A DNA stretch of 64,000 nucleotides from Terramyces sp. JEL0728 (Eukaryota > Chytridiomycota > Chytridiomycetes > Rhizophydiales > Terramycetaceae). The translations under genes were made by a program, and so were the position numbers. The DNA lies in the NCBI GenBank assembly GCA_027603945.1, contig JADIIU010000004.1, positions 1 through 64,000 on the forward strand, written 5' to 3'. Below the pieces are notes generated by a model that was not told where the DNA came from, searched no databases, and saw nothing but the letters and a program-made list of their open reading frames with translations. Below, piece by piece: positions 1 through 11,526 of this stretch (position 1 is its first letter; each line of letters starts with the position of its first letter).

Positions 1-476
1 TTTGGAAATACCTCCGGATTTTGATGTGGCCGCATTCGAACTTTGCACTGCTGGTTGTCACAAATTCCGATTCCCAAACAATTCTTGACAATTGAATGTA
101 ACTTCTTGTCACTGGAGTTCCTGGAAGAAGTAGCCTTGAAAGCCCAATTAGAATATTTTTGAACCAAATTTGAATTACCTTGAACTTTTTGAAAAAGAAT
201 GTCCAGATCACCATTTGGTAAAAGTGGATAATTATTACTATCCGGTTTACAGTGGTCAACATTAGAATTGAGAAACAAATTTGGTGACTTCCAAAGTAAT
301 TTTGGAATGCGATTAAATTTTATTCTGGAGGTGAAATTTGAATCTGAATTTTGTCCACTTGCATTGTCCACTTTTTTCATTTTTATATGAATCGCTGGAG
401 AAAAAAGTGGACAGTTGGAAGTGGACTGTGGCTGGTTTGTGGCGGGAGTCCACTTCAAACTGTCTACTTTTTTCAT
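1..476 (-). CDS. Partial hypothetical protein, runs off the window start
   Basis: An open frame on the minus strand runs from an ATG at 476 (in-frame TAA just upstream) past the window edge, about 158 codons. A second in-frame ATG lies at 380 and starts with nearly the same codons (MKKVD), so either could be the real start. The visible part is Ser/Asn-rich and then holds a Cys-containing stretch (NCLGIGICDNQQCKVRMRP) that loosely recalls small zinc-binding segments of GCM/FLYWCH-type or transposase-associated proteins. That resemblance is weak. No function is assigned. If the ATG at 476 is used, only 17 bp separate it from the divergent gene starting at 494. Confidence 0.4.
   Translation of the reverse strand, partial: MKKVDSLKWTPATNQPQSTSNCPLFSPAIHIKMKKVDNASGQNSDSNFTSRIKFNRIPKLLWKSPNLFLNSNVDHCKPDSNNYPLLPNGDLDILFQKVQGNSNLVQKYSNWAFKATSSRNSSDKKLHSIVKNCLGIGICDNQQCKVRMRPHQNPEVFP
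400..474. repeat. Imperfect inverted repeat, 27-nt arms
   Basis: Positions 400-426 and 448-474 are reverse complements with two mismatches in 27, around a 21-nt spacer. The core AAAAAAGTGGAC recurs at 363-378 in the same orientation as the right arm. On the minus strand this creates two copies of an ATGAAAAAAGTRGAC start context, 96 bp apart. It lies in the 5' part of the minus-strand gene and just before the gene at 494. Confidence 0.8.
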
Positions 477-493
477 GCCTCCCAAAAAAAATT

Positions 494-1405
494 ATGCTCT
501 GCAACATTTGTAAAGTTCAAGGCTCCAATTACAAATGCCCCAAATGCAATATAAATTACTGCAATTTGAAATGTTACCAATCGCATCAATGTTACGAACT
601 TTTCTTGAAAGAAAATATTACAAATGAACTGAAAGGAATGAAAACCGACAACAAAGACAGGGAAAAGATGGTTGGGATACTAAAGAGAATGCAGGAGCTT
701 GAATTAGACGACGAAGAGCAAATCATTGATCCTGAAGATGTAGAAAAAATGGAACTGAATGAATTGCTGGGATTGCTGAGTGCAGACCAATTGAAAGAAT
801 TTAATGAATTTATAAAAACCGACTCTGTCCAGCATTTAATCAAAATCAGAGACCCGTGGTGGAAGAAAGAAATTAAAACTAGAGAAACAGTGCAGGTAGC
901 AATGGAAATTTTTAATTACAACATCAAAACTAATCCAGAACTGATATATTCAAGCATCGAACTGGTATATTCGTACATCAAAGCTTACAGGACCGTGAAC
1001 TGCGAATTGGACAGTGAATTCCTCGATCTGTTCAAGCAAAGTTTTGTCTTGGAAAACAATTTCATTTTCCAATCGGTTGATGAGGTAATGGACTTGGTGC
1101 ATGAGTGTTTCATTGATGACTTGAAAACCATCTACAAGTCGCAGGAAAATGTGCTTTGCGTATTTCAAGATGTTATACAGTACTTACAATCCACGATAGG
1201 GACGGATATTATAAAACCGAAACTAATCACTGAAATTACAAGTGAAAAGCCAAAGACAAGGAAGGGGAACCAGGAGAATTTCCTGTTGCTAAAGAAGCTG
1301 CAGTATTACCATTCTCTTGTTAAATCAATGGAGATTTCACCCTTGTACGAGTCAATGATTAACTACAAGAAAATAGAACACAGGGAGCTGATAAAAGAAA
1401 TGTAA
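494..1405 (+). CDS. HIT-type zinc finger protein, ZNHIT2-like
   Basis: This 303-residue protein begins with a zf-HIT module at residues 1-32 (MLCNICKVQG..., then CPKC, CNLKCYQSHQC), the Cys/His-rich fold of ZNHIT/BCD1 proteins. The middle is acidic and ends in a segment LIKIRDPWWKKE, which fits ZNHIT2, a factor that works with the R2TP/HSP90 system in assembling snoRNP and U5 snRNP particles. The frame stays open upstream to 338, but residues before position 494 do not look like the family, so the ATG at 494 is chosen. No intron is needed. ZNHIT2 is the best guess; another zf-HIT member is possible. Confidence 0.6.
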   Translation: MLCNICKVQGSNYKCPKCNINYCNLKCYQSHQCYELFLKENITNELKGMKTDNKDREKMVGILKRMQELELDDEEQIIDPEDVEKMELNELLGLLSADQLKEFNEFIKTDSVQHLIKIRDPWWKKEIKTRETVQVAMEIFNYNIKTNPELIYSSIELVYSYIKAYRTVNCELDSEFLDLFKQSFVLENNFIFQSVDEVMDLVHECFIDDLKTIYKSQENVLCVFQDVIQYLQSTIGTDIIKPKLITEITSEKPKTRKGNQENFLLLKKLQYYHSLVKSMEISPLYESMINYKKIEHRELIKEM

Positions 1406-1409
1406 ATAG

Positions 1410-1439
1410 CCTGTTGCTACTGACCTCTATGGCAACAGG
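1410..1439. other. Hairpin just after the zf-HIT stop codon
   Basis: CCTGTTGC at 1410-1417 pairs perfectly with GCAACAGG at 1432-1439 around a 14-nt loop, 4 bp after the stop codon. It would form in the 3' UTR and could be part of 3'-end formation or a stability element. This is only a structure seen in the sequence. Confidence 0.5.
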
Positions 1440-1572
1440 TAATTGGATGCTACCTGGCTATTTCAGACTGCAGTAGATGATACTAACGAGTAATCCATCA
1501 ATAAATGCTAATTTTATTAAATATATCTTGGTTTAATGACTGAAATCCTTTCCCAAAAAAATTTCAACTCAA

Positions 1573-3385
1573 ATGGAAGAGGAATATTCAACCGATCAAA
1601 TTGAACAGGAGAGAGAATATCCAGCAGATCAGCCAGAAAAACCAGAGAATTATCAGGAATATCCGTCATCAGGATATCAACAAGAATACCAATACGAAAA
1701 CCAAAAAGACTATTATCCAGAATATCAAGAATATCCATACTACGACCAGGAAAACAATTTTGAGCAGCCTTATTACCAAGAGAATGAAAAAAAGGAGTGC
1801 TATTGCGGTAATAATTTGAAAAATACTCGACCTCCTTTTATTTGCATAAATTGCAACAACAAATTCCATCAACGTACTTTGTCATTGATGTAGAATGCGT
1901 GGATATAATCAAAGAGTGGAAAACCCCCCCTTTGCATGGTGACGATCACTATGCCTTCTTGTGCAAGAACTGCGGCCATGGACAAGAAACCATAAAACGA
2001 ACGCATCTCGCTTGGGTAGATGTAGTTCATATCGCACTGTTTAATTTGACGATATCCACACCGTCCAAGTATGTGGCAGAAAATAGGAAATATTATCACT
2101 GGGTAGCTTTGTTTTGACATAGAAACAAGATATTTGTACCTTTATCGACCAGAATTGGTCAAAGTTTTGGATTAGATCTCGTACCCAAACTTGGAAAAAC
2201 TCTGTTGCTAGTTGCCTATCAACTGGGAATAGATTTGTATCTGGAACGAAATATTTTGACAATGAGCAGGGCATGTGGGCATTGGATCAATTAGAACCTT
2301 TAACTGCAAATGAGCAATCGAAAAAGGGTATTTCCTACTAATGCTAGCCCGCACTGTTTCTTTTGGCATTTTATCAGATGGTGAATTGTATGAGATTGAG
2401 GAAAACAAAAAGAAACGAAAAGGAGATGAGCCAAAACAAGAAAGGAAAAAGAAAAAGACTGGATTCAAATTGGATGATGAATTTGTTAACCCTGCCACTG
2501 CAATCAGTAAATCGCGCTAATCCTAGTGATTTACCCTGATATTGATAATCCAAATAACGAGCCAGTGGTAATTAGTAACGTATCCACACACACTGCACCG
2601 CAACTCAAAGTTGGTGCTGATAGACTGACTGTATCGAACGACAAGGGATATAGAATGGCTAAGGCATCGCATGGCGTTTGGGAGGGGTATTGGTACTATG
2701 AAGTGGTGTTGACAAGTGATGCTGGAAACACAAGAATTGGATGGTCACAGATTAGTGGAGATTTACAAGCACCTTGTGGCTATGATCTATTCAGCTATTC
2801 ATTTAGAAATGATCCAGGCGCGCTATTCCATCAATCGCAAAGTCAGCCATGCGAGGGCCGGTATCTAAAAGGATATAGTAAATCATATTAACGATAGAAA
2901 AAGGAGATGTACTTGGATTGGCAATCTATCTTCCTACGTACAGTTTAGAAAAGTACAATATTCAAGTAGACCCAATATTACTACGGCGATTATGGGATCC
3001 AGCAAGAATGCAACAATACCTTCCATTCAAAACGAACCCAATAGATAAACTGGCAAAAAGTAAGATTGAATACTTTTTAAATGGCGAGCCACTTGGAGTA
3101 GCATTTACAGACTTGTACCTTGGTAAATACCACCCAACAATATCGTTATACAAAGGCGCCAGTGTGACAGTTAATTTTGGACCTAGTTTCGCTCACCAGC
3201 CCCCTCCAAACTGCAAAGGATTCCACGAATGCCAAAAGTTACCGCAATGGGTAGACGTATTGGAAAACTACAAGCGGCAAATTCATGATTACCAAGAAAA
3301 TATGAAAATCAAAAAGAAGGAGGATGCAAGTCAGAGTGACGGAGACCAAGGTATGGAAGAGGAAGAAGAAAAGGTTGAGTTATAA
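1573..3385 (+). CDS. ASH2: ASH2 homologue, COMPASS/SET1 histone methyltransferase subunit
   Basis: Six exons give a 570-residue protein. Introns are at 1874-1893, 2103-2122, 2328-2347, 2507-2526 and 2878-2897, all exactly 20 nt. The N-terminus is Tyr/Glu/Gln-rich. An atypical PHD-like finger follows (CYCGNN..., NKFHQQC across intron 1), then a winged-helix region (LAWVDVVHIALFNL, then FIDQNWSKFW). The C-terminus is a SPRY domain split by intron 5: APQLKVGADRLTVSNDKGYR, IGWSQ, GYDLFSYSFR and ISLYKGASVTVNFGP. Order and motifs match ASH2L, which together with RbBP5 stimulates H3K4 methylation. The tail is acidic. The protein is nuclear by family. Confidence 0.92.
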
Positions 3386-3415
3386 TATATTTCATGCGGA
3401 TTAGGTTAATTGCAT

Positions 3416-3727
3416 CTACTCTTGGCTTACTGAGAGTTCAAGCCAGTGTTTGGTAGCTGCTCCAGGGATCCATCCTCTCCAGCCCTTCCTCTCATTTCTA
3501 TACGACACGCTCTTATTATCAAACAGAGCTCTGTTTGTTTTCCACAGCTGCTTCACCGTCTCCAAACTCTCCTTTCCTTTCACAATTAATTGAGCATCGT
3601 TATCATCCTTGTTTGAAAGAATAATTTTCTTGCAATTATACGCAAGCCATAGCTTGTAATTCTGCTGATTATCTGGAAATTCTTTCGCTGTTCGCAGTGC
3701 TTGTCGGTAAATGTCTTTGGCAAACAT
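3416..3727 (-). CDS. LYR-motif (Complex1_LYR) mitochondrial protein
   Basis: A 103-residue protein starting MFAKDIYRQALRTAKEFP. The I-Y-R triplet near the N-terminus followed by a Phe downstream and a basic helical body is the LYR signature of small mitochondrial proteins that serve iron-sulfur delivery, respiratory complex assembly and acyl-carrier protein binding. The frame is open 27 codons further upstream, but the LYR family starts a few residues before the motif, so the ATG at 3727 is chosen. Only 24 bp separate it from the divergent RNF121-like gene. Which LYRM paralogue it is cannot be told. Confidence 0.7.
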   Translation of the reverse strand: MFAKDIYRQALRTAKEFPDNQQNYKLWLAYNCKKIILSNKDDNDAQLIVKGKESLETVKQLWKTNRALFDNKSVSYRNERKGWRGWIPGAATKHWLELSVSQE

Positions 3728-3751
3728 GACACGTTTGCTTTTTGAAAAAAA

Positions 3752-4872
3752 ATGTCGCAGCCAACAGCAACACAGGTAATAAAGGCAATTGCGACGAATA
3801 TAGCGCAAGCAACGGCATCGTTACCGCAAGATATGTTGGAAAGACACAATATGACTGGACAAGTTCATCATTCACATATACGGCCATTAAATGATATTCT
3901 AAGAGATGAAGAGCGATTTCTTGGACGTAAATTGACCACAGAAGAAGTGAAAATGGTTACAGACAGAGTAAATTATTTAAGAGAGCACGAAGGCCATGAA
4001 AAGCAACATTCAGAGATGCTGCTGATTATTTTTGGCGGGCTAATTGTGTCTCAAATCTTGATTACAATCTGGAAAAGATACCATGTAACATCGTACAATA
4101 TCTCTACTTTATTAGGATTATGGCTAGTTCCTGTGGTAATTAATTTTTACGATAGATTATGTCGCTGAAAGAAGGATACTGGAGATTTTGTTTCGTATGG
4201 CTGGTATTTTCCGTTTGCAACAGTTTTATTGTTGTCAGAGCGCTTGAAAGCACTATGAAATCATCCACGCCAAGACTAGTTTACTGGTGGTTCCAAAAGA
4301 TTTACGATATGTCGATGACGGTTGGCGGCGTTGCTTATTCGATTATTCTATTTTCCTTTTTTCATATTCCAATGATATTTGGAGCTAGTGTAGAAACAGA
4401 ATCGAATATCTTTATGGGAGGACTAACTTTGATGTTCTACGCACTATATTTTGGTACTTTGGGGAGAGATTTCGTTGATAGGTTGTCGGACAAGATGGCA
4501 ACTACTATGGGATTTTACAGCAGACATGGATTTCCTAAAAGACACCTGCGTGAAAACATGTGTGCTATTTGCGGTGAAGTTACTCGTGGTTCAAACGAAA
4601 AGCTGCATCAATTAAATTGTAATCATACCTATCATGAAAAGTGTATACGGTAACCATGTTTTAATTCTAGTGGTTGGACAATTGTTGGCAAAAAGGATAT
4701 CTGTCCATATTGTAAAGAAAAAGTCGACATGCGAGCTTTCAAAACAAACAGCTGGGATACAACTCAAGCGCTAGTGTTGAACTTTTTAGACTTCTTGCGC
4801 TATATCCTAGTATGGAATCCAATAGTATTTTTCTTGATCCACGAAGTAATAGAGTTTTTGGGATTGAAATAA
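3752..4872 (+). CDS. RNF121: RNF121/RNF175-type membrane RING ubiquitin ligase
   Basis: Three exons (introns 4136-4155, 20 nt, and 4650-4670, 21 nt) encode 359 residues. There are about five or six hydrophobic segments, for example LLIIFGGLIVSQILITI and SIILFSFFHIPMIF. A RING-type finger near the C-terminus reads CAICGEV, then CNHTYHEKCIRGW and CPYCKEKV; intron 2 splits it. A last hydrophobic segment follows. Family members sit in the ER/Golgi and act in quality control of membrane proteins. An AATAAA lies 3 bp after the stop. Length and domain order match the family (about 330 residues in animals). Confidence 0.88.
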
Positions 4873-4988
4873 ACCCAATAAAATAGCATTTTGCAGAGCC
4901 GCATTCTATGGCTAGTGTATTTATGATGTTTTTCGGCTCCGAACGACTTTTGGGATAGCGACGTAATTCTTTCGCGTTTCTTTTTAAT

Positions 4989-7002
4989 ATGCTGAAAGAG
5001 TATATAAAGAAGCCTACATATACAGAGGAGATTAACCCCAGGCCGACATCTGCATTGCTGAAATTACAAAGGACAAGGGAGCTGCTAGAAACAAACGCGC
5101 GGTCAATATCAGCAACAAGTAAAAATTTGTATACAATATCCAGATCAATACTGTAGTTGCTAAATAATATAGGAATAAGCATAAATCAGAAATTGTTGGA
5201 AATGTGTTTATTGATACCAAAGGAATTACCAGACCAGCGAGTTCAAGAAGGAAGGCACCTACAGGATTGGCTGCTTGGCCCTCAAAACCGACAGTAACTC
5301 CAAACTGATTAGAAATCTTTCAACTGGACATCAAGCTCGACGCTTGTAGATGACAAGAAACAGGTGTCTGTCAAAGATTTTGAATTCCCTCCCAGCATAA
5401 ACATTAGAACACTGAACGAAAGACGAGAAGCCGAAAAAAGGAATATAGATACCTTGATCGTACAAATATTTAATACAGATGAAATCAATCGAACCAATCC
5501 AGGAAAAGTTGGACTTGAATAATCGTAATCTGCAAACTTTTCCAAAACTGCGTGATCAAGAAGCATTGAAATTACTAGATTTACAAAATAATCTATTGTC
5601 CAAGATAGAAAACCTGGACAACTTGTCAAACCTTGTATTTTTGGATTTGTACAATAACTACATTGAAAAAATATCTGGGATGGAGGGATTGTTTTCATTG
5701 CGAGTATTAATGCTCGGTAGAAACAAGATACAGTGCCTGGAAGGACTGGAGTTCTTGAATAAATTGGATATACTGGATTTGCATTCTAATAGAATCGAAA
5801 AGATTGGTATTTCGCCATTTAATCCAGAAAATTTCGGCAACTTGTTCAACCTGCGAGTACTGAATCTGGAAGATAATCTTGTCCAAGAGATTCCTACTCT
5901 AACTGGTCTGTATTCACTTTGTGAAATGAATATCAAGAAAAACAAAGTAAGTTTATTTAATCCAGGTTTGGTGTATTCACGAAAACAAGCACTTGAAAAA
6001 GCTATCAAAAATGCTGCTCAGTGACAACAAAATAGCAGCGTTGCACGGTTTGTTTGCCCTAAACTAGACCTGGAAAGCATGTTTGCAATACCGAATTTAG
6101 CAGAGGTGTCAATGGACCAAAATCCAATAGCAGAAAACTCTAATTTCAAGACACTAATAGTATCAAAAATGCCAAACCTGAAATTGCTTGACGGTAAGAG
6201 GATTCTCGATGAAACTAAACGAAATGCAATCAGGCTGTTGAAAAAAGAAGAGAACAGGAAGCGGGATTTGGAAAAGAGAAATGATTTTATGATGGAGAGA
6301 GAGAAATTTATTTCACAGATAAAGGAAAACTGGGCAAATGGAAAATTCAATGAATCTAACGTTACCCTCATCGACTCTGAAACTACTTTTGGTAAATCTG
6401 CATATGTCGAACTGGACGGGACGTGTTTACATATTTACGGCAACGGAATAGCAGCAATTACAAGGCACGAATCGCAAAATATTTCGGCTTTGCATTTTGA
6501 CTTTATTGACGCATCTATTATTACACCGTGTATTCCAATCATCCTGAAACTAAAGAACTTGACAAGCATTGAATTTGGAACATGCAAGATCAACCAGCTC
6601 TCTCAAGTACTTTTTTATTGATTAGATTAAACAACTAAAGCTGTTGCCGAATCTACAAAACTTGACAATAAGTGAAAACAACACAGTAGTGAAAATGTCA
6701 GTCTATAGACTATTTACTATTTATATCCTCGGCAATCTAGTTCAACTGGATGGGGCTTTGATTAATCAAATCGAAAAGAGGAACGCGTTTGACAAATTCA
6801 AGATACTTGGTTTTTTGCAGGATAATCTAATGGTTGAACAGTGTGTAAAAACAAAGCAAGGTGGGTGTGATTTGATTTAGATGTGCGTGAAATAGTTAAT
6901 ATTTGTATTGAAAAGCATAGATTAATTGAGAGAACGAGGTTTGTGTGGGAGAAGCTTGTTACTAATACCTGCACAATGGTTTTACAAGATTTGAATAAAT
7001 AG
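4989..7002 (+). CDS. LRRC49: LRRC49-like leucine-rich repeat protein (tubulin polyglutamylase complex)
   Basis: Eight exons, 625 residues. Introns are at 5153-5172, 5294-5312, 5460-5478, 5947-5965, 6048-6067, 6607-6625 and 6861-6880 (19 or 20 nt each). After a basic N-terminal region come SDS22-type LRRs (LKLLDLQNNLLSKIENLDNL, LVFLDLYNNYIEKISGM, LDILDLHSNRIEKIG). They end with DQNPIAENSNFKTL, a coiled coil (LLKKEENRKRDLEKRND), and a C-terminal module with VELDGTCLHIYGNGIAAI. That module matches human LRRC49, a subunit of the complex that glutamates tubulin in cilia and neurons. Its presence argues that the organism builds a flagellum. Length compares with 686 residues in human. Confidence 0.85.
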
Positions 7003-7094
7003 CTTGAGATAAAAGTTGGGTTCTTTCCAATCAATTAGAAACTATTGACAGCAGCTAGCCAATCGATTGATGAACGGATTGCACTTGTAGTTTA

Positions 7095-8616
7095 TTAAAA
7101 TGTATATTCTGCACACGCAAATGTGATTTTGGAATTAGAGGTAGCTTTCTTTACGTCCTGGACAAGAGATTCTGGTCCACAGCAATAAACTGCCCCGCTG
7201 TACGAATTAAAGTATCCAGCTGGATCAAATCGGCCATTAGTAAGACCTTCAACGGCACCTTCGCCAGTATAATACAACTGTATCTTGATATCACCCAGCT
7301 CTTTTAAGTCTACTATTAGAAATCATTTTACCTTGCAATAGAGTCAAGTCTTCAGAATGACGGTCGTTAAATGTCCATATTAGCACTACATTCTTGCCTT
7401 TGTGTAGTAGTTCGGATATTGGTAATAAACAACTGGTGATTCCACTTCCACCAGCTACAAAAATGTAGTTTTCAAACTCGGTTTTAAAGATTGGGTTGCC
7501 AAAAGGCCCGCTAACAGACAACTTGAAATCCCCATCATTTTCAATGAGGTTTTTCAAGTTCTTTGTCCATTTGCCAAATGGTTTAATCAGCAAAACATAG
7601 TGATTTTGACTGATTTGTGCAGCAACGGAAAACGGATGTGCAAATACTGATTTGGCATCCAATTTGCCATCAATGACTTTTAACTGCAAGTGCTGGCCGC
7701 TTGTAACTTGCAGTTTCTGATACAAATCCACACGTATATAGCCGTTCTTTTCCACAGAGTACTTGCATTTAGCATACTGGGAATAATTGTAGATTCTGAT
7801 AACCAGATCTATCAAATAGAGCGAAAAGGCTGGGAAAGTGTGCACAATATTGGAATTGGCATGCAAGAAGGCAAGGATGACGATCGGCAATGGCAGAACA
7901 GAGTGTATAATCAAAAACAACTGATAGTCCACCTTTCTATTGATCGCATACCTGTAAACAACCAAGTAAAGCACAAATATAATCAGCCCAAACAAATTCC
8001 CGTATGGATTCATTCCAGGCTTATTAATTCCAAATCCAATAAGCGTCTGGAAGAACGGCTTCCCCCTGACAAGGAACGAAATCATGACTTCCACCATATG
8101 AAGGAAAATACTGATTCCAAACATTAGCCCAACCCACGAATGGAACCTTTTTAGTTGATTCTGCGAAAACCTCTTGGTAATAAATGAGTTTGTAATTGGT
8201 AGCAGTAAAATCGACAGAAAGAATTCAGGCAAATGGCCGGTTGTATGCTGTCCGGTATTGAACACGGATTTGATGTCCCAGCTGCTAAAGTATTTATGGA
8301 ACCAAAAACATAGCATTGTTAAACAGGCTACCCAAATACCGATTTGAATGTATATCCTCTTGACTGTAAATGGCAAGCAGAGCAATATCAGGCCGCCAAG
8401 CAGTACATAGGATTGAATGTACATTGACTTGTTATCAACACAGTACACCGAATAGCAAGGGACAAGGTATGTGAGATACGAAATGGTCAGGTATAACACT
8501 AGTGTAATCACAGGCATCAAATACTCTTGAAATTTGGAAAAGTTTTTTTCCGGTTTTGTCTCTGGAATGACGTATACTTCGTTGAATGTATTGTAATTGA
8601 CGGTGGCTTGACTCAT
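7095..8616 (-). CDS. Ferric reductase / NADPH oxidase family protein
   Basis: Two exons (intron 7313-7331, 19 nt), 500 residues. The N-terminal half has six or seven membrane helices. Two carry H-x13-H pairs (FHSWVGLMFGISIFLH and HSVLPLPIVILAFLH), the four ligands for two stacked haems. The C-terminal half is a ferredoxin-reductase module: FAD site HPFS, NADPH site GGSGIT, then CCGPESLVQDV near the end and a terminal EYTF. It moves electrons from cytosolic NADPH across the membrane to Fe3+/Cu2+ or O2. No EF-hands are present, so a FRE-type reductase is slightly favoured over a calcium-regulated NOX. Confidence 0.88.
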
Positions 8617-8925
8617 GTAATGATATGACTATTCCGCGTTTTTATATTTGTGTTCGGAAGCATTCCGTTTTGCCTTCCCCCCGCTTGATTCCTTCCGGAC
8701 GTGTTCCTTACGGAACCACGAAGTGCGAAAAAAGTGAAATTTGATCTGTAGAAAAACTAGTAGAAAAACTAGTAGAAAACCTAGTTGGCGGACTGTTCCA
8801 GCTTTTCGCAGGTCTATCACCAACCCGGATCTACCATTTTCATCGGCATCTTTACAAATATTGAAACACAATAAATAAAAGGGAAATTATTCCGAATCTC
8901 CATCCGCGTGTATCAAATTTTTATT
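8617..8925. other. Intergenic stretch with a 12-bp tandem repeat
   Basis: No convincing gene is seen. Three head-to-tail copies of TAGAAAAACTAG (the third is TAGAAAACCTAG) cover 8749-8784; the unit is itself partly palindromic. A short inverted element (TTCCTTACGGAA) lies at about 8704-8715. The stretch holds the promoter of the reductase gene and the 3' end of the coiled-coil gene that follows. Confidence 0.6.
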
Positions 8926-11526
8926 CTATTCAACCAATTCATCCAGAGTCTTTTTCAGACTCTCTGCTCTTGCAAATTCCATCTTGTACATATTATTCAA
9001 ACTCTCGATCTTGACTTCATATTCAGCTACTTTGACATTTAGCAGTTCATTAACTTTGAAAAGATCGTCAGCATTAGAAAGGTTTGCTTTTTCGCCAAGT
9101 TGTTCTGAAAGGCTCTTTACTTTGCTTTCGAGCTCAGTCTTTTCTTTTTGAAGGATTTCCAGCTGCTCGGTTTGTTCAGTTAGTTTGCGGGTAGAATTTT
9201 TCAATTGCGCCTTGAATTTGAATACCATTGAATCCACTTCATTCTTTTCAGATTGGAGTTTGGAGTTAGTATTCATTAACTCCAGTGCTTTTTGATGCCA
9301 CTGTTTTAGTTTTTCAAGTTCGCTTGCTGTTGATGAGAGCTTTAGTTGAAGGTTTCGGTATTCAGACTGATCCTGCTTTGGAGGTTCTGGGATCGGAACG
9401 TCTTTCAGTTCGGAATATTCCTTTTTCAATGTAGAAAGTGTAGACGAAAGGTTGACTACTTTTTGATTTAGCACTTCGTTCAAGGTAATTAATTCCTTGT
9501 TTTCAGCTTCCAAAAGATCCACTTTGCCTTGGAGTTCATTATCGATAACAGGAGTGCCAGGCAAGTCGGCAGATGACAGCTTTTCTCTGAGTTTCTTGAT
9601 GTCTTCATCTTTTTGCGATATTTCTTGGCTCATCTTCAACATTTCAGTGGCAGTCACGTCAACAAGGTTGTCTTCTGGAAGCTTAGTGTTTAGACTGGCA
9701 ATCATGGTGTGCAACATCAATTTCTCTGGCTTGGTTTTCTCTTCATTGAGTTTTTCTAAATAAGTTAGCCTGGTTTGCAACTTTTCAATCCAATTCAATC
9801 TCCAATTGTCTTGCGATTGATTTGAATCTAATTGTAACAATTTTGCATTTTCCTTTTCCAATTCGCCGATATGGATTTTGGCATTTGATAATTGGTCAGC
9901 AACTGTGAAATACAAATTGTCTACACCTTTATCAAGCATTTCCTTTTGAAGCAAAGCGCATTTCTCATTCAATCTGGCGTTTTCACGAGCAACAGCTTCA
10001 AATTCATCATTTATACCAGGATTTGGCGCTCTAATTTCTTCAATGTCCATTTTGAACAGACCTTGAGGCATTTGTGGTAAAGTAGGAGAACTAAGAGTAG
10101 AAAAGTTTGACAGCCCCGGGACAGACATGATTGAGTTTCTAGTCATTTTTGGAGGTCCAGATAAAACACTAGAGTTTACGGAATCTAATCGTTGGTTCAA
10201 TTGCTTGCCAGTAGCATCTCTTTGGATACCAACAGATGGCCGGCTCTGAAATTGGTTTTGTGTTTGAGAATCAGTTGGTGATTGTGGTTGCGCAGATTTT
10301 GGAGGTGGAGGAGGTGGATGTGACTGATTGAATTGATTAGCATGTTGATTAGGGTGTTGTTGTTGATTAGGATGTTGCTGATTGAATTGATTAGGAGGTT
10401 GTGCTTGATTAAGAGGTTGAGCAGATTGGTTAGGAGGCTGTTGTAAATGCTGATATGGACTGGATTGCCCTTTTGGACCATGTTGTCCGGCATAGTAACT
10501 GCCTTGCTTTGGTGGAGCAGGTTGATTTGGAACGGGATAGCTGCCATTTCTCGGAATCTCACTACTATTTCTGCCTTGATTCTGAAATTGCGCAGGAGCA
10601 GGAACAGGACTTTGCTGCATACTACTTGGTCTTCCTTGTATTAATTAAAAGTACCTTGACTACCTACACTAGCCCTATCCAAGACATCTGACGTAGAGCT
10701 GAAGCTATTTGCAGATGGAGGATAAGTAACAGAGTTTCTGTTGCTTTTCTTTTTTAAGCTTTCATAATCTTCAGTTTGTTCAGTTTCAATTCGAAGATCC
10801 GTGTATCCAAAATCAGTAATTAACTTGATTAGCTTCGCATTACTTTTCCAGAGTGAACTTCGATAAACTTTATCATTCCTTCCACAAAGCAGTCGCATAG
10901 AGAAACACCGACTTCTCTATAGTATCCAAGCGCTTTAATGAGCTCCTTGGAGAATAATTCGATCCTGCGATCCGCAACTTGGATATCATGGATTATCTTT
11001 TCGTTGTTTGGCTGCTGCTGTAAATGAGATTCCGCATATTTCTTTAGTTCCTTTTGCTCTTCCATCTTGTACTCGTACTCTTTCGTTAGCTAAAATAACC
11101 TTCGATCACTGCGTTACATTCTGTTTCTGATTCCAGTAATTTTTGATAATTCTGCGGTGGGGTTTCATTGATATTCAGTGATACAATAAGAGATTTAAAG
11201 AATTCTAAATTAAGGCAATGTACCATATTCCAGCTTTCTCCTCTTCTTGTTAACCAGACGAAATTGTCGCAAGAACTTTAAAAGCTCATGATTAAAAAGC
11301 AATATCCGGTGCCCAGCAACTAGAATCAAGTATAATTACAATCCGCTTCTTCTTGAGCTTGGACGATGCTTGAAGGGTCGGTATGAGCTCTAGACATTGC
11401 CAAAGCAGATACATTCAACTGCGTCTCCACTGCGATTTTCTTTTTGAATTGGTTGATCATATCATTGATTTGAACCTCTTCCGATCTTGCTAGTAATAGC
11501 TCTTTTAAATTTTCCTCGCTGGCCAT
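8926..11526 (-). CDS. Gln/Pro-rich coiled-coil protein, paralogue A
   Basis: Six exons, 833 residues. Introns are at 11320-11339, 11205-11223, 11080-11099, 10824-10843 and 10635-10654 (19-20 nt). Region 1 (about 1-230) is helical and contains SRAHTDPSSIVQAQEE. Region 2 (about 250-420) is low-complexity Gln/Pro/Asn/Ser. Region 3 is a long coiled coil that opens with a conserved NLYFTVADQLSNAKIHIGEL box and closes with ESLKKTLDELVE at the C-terminus. Paralogue B at 15988-18472 has the same three-part plan and the same boxes. No known family is recognised. The N-terminal helical part could be a BAR-like module, which is only a guess. Confidence 0.85.

Noticed and set aside
7690..8127. Plus-strand 145-codon frame inside the reductase gene
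   Set aside because: It is antisense to membrane-helix coding sequence and lacks any family feature.
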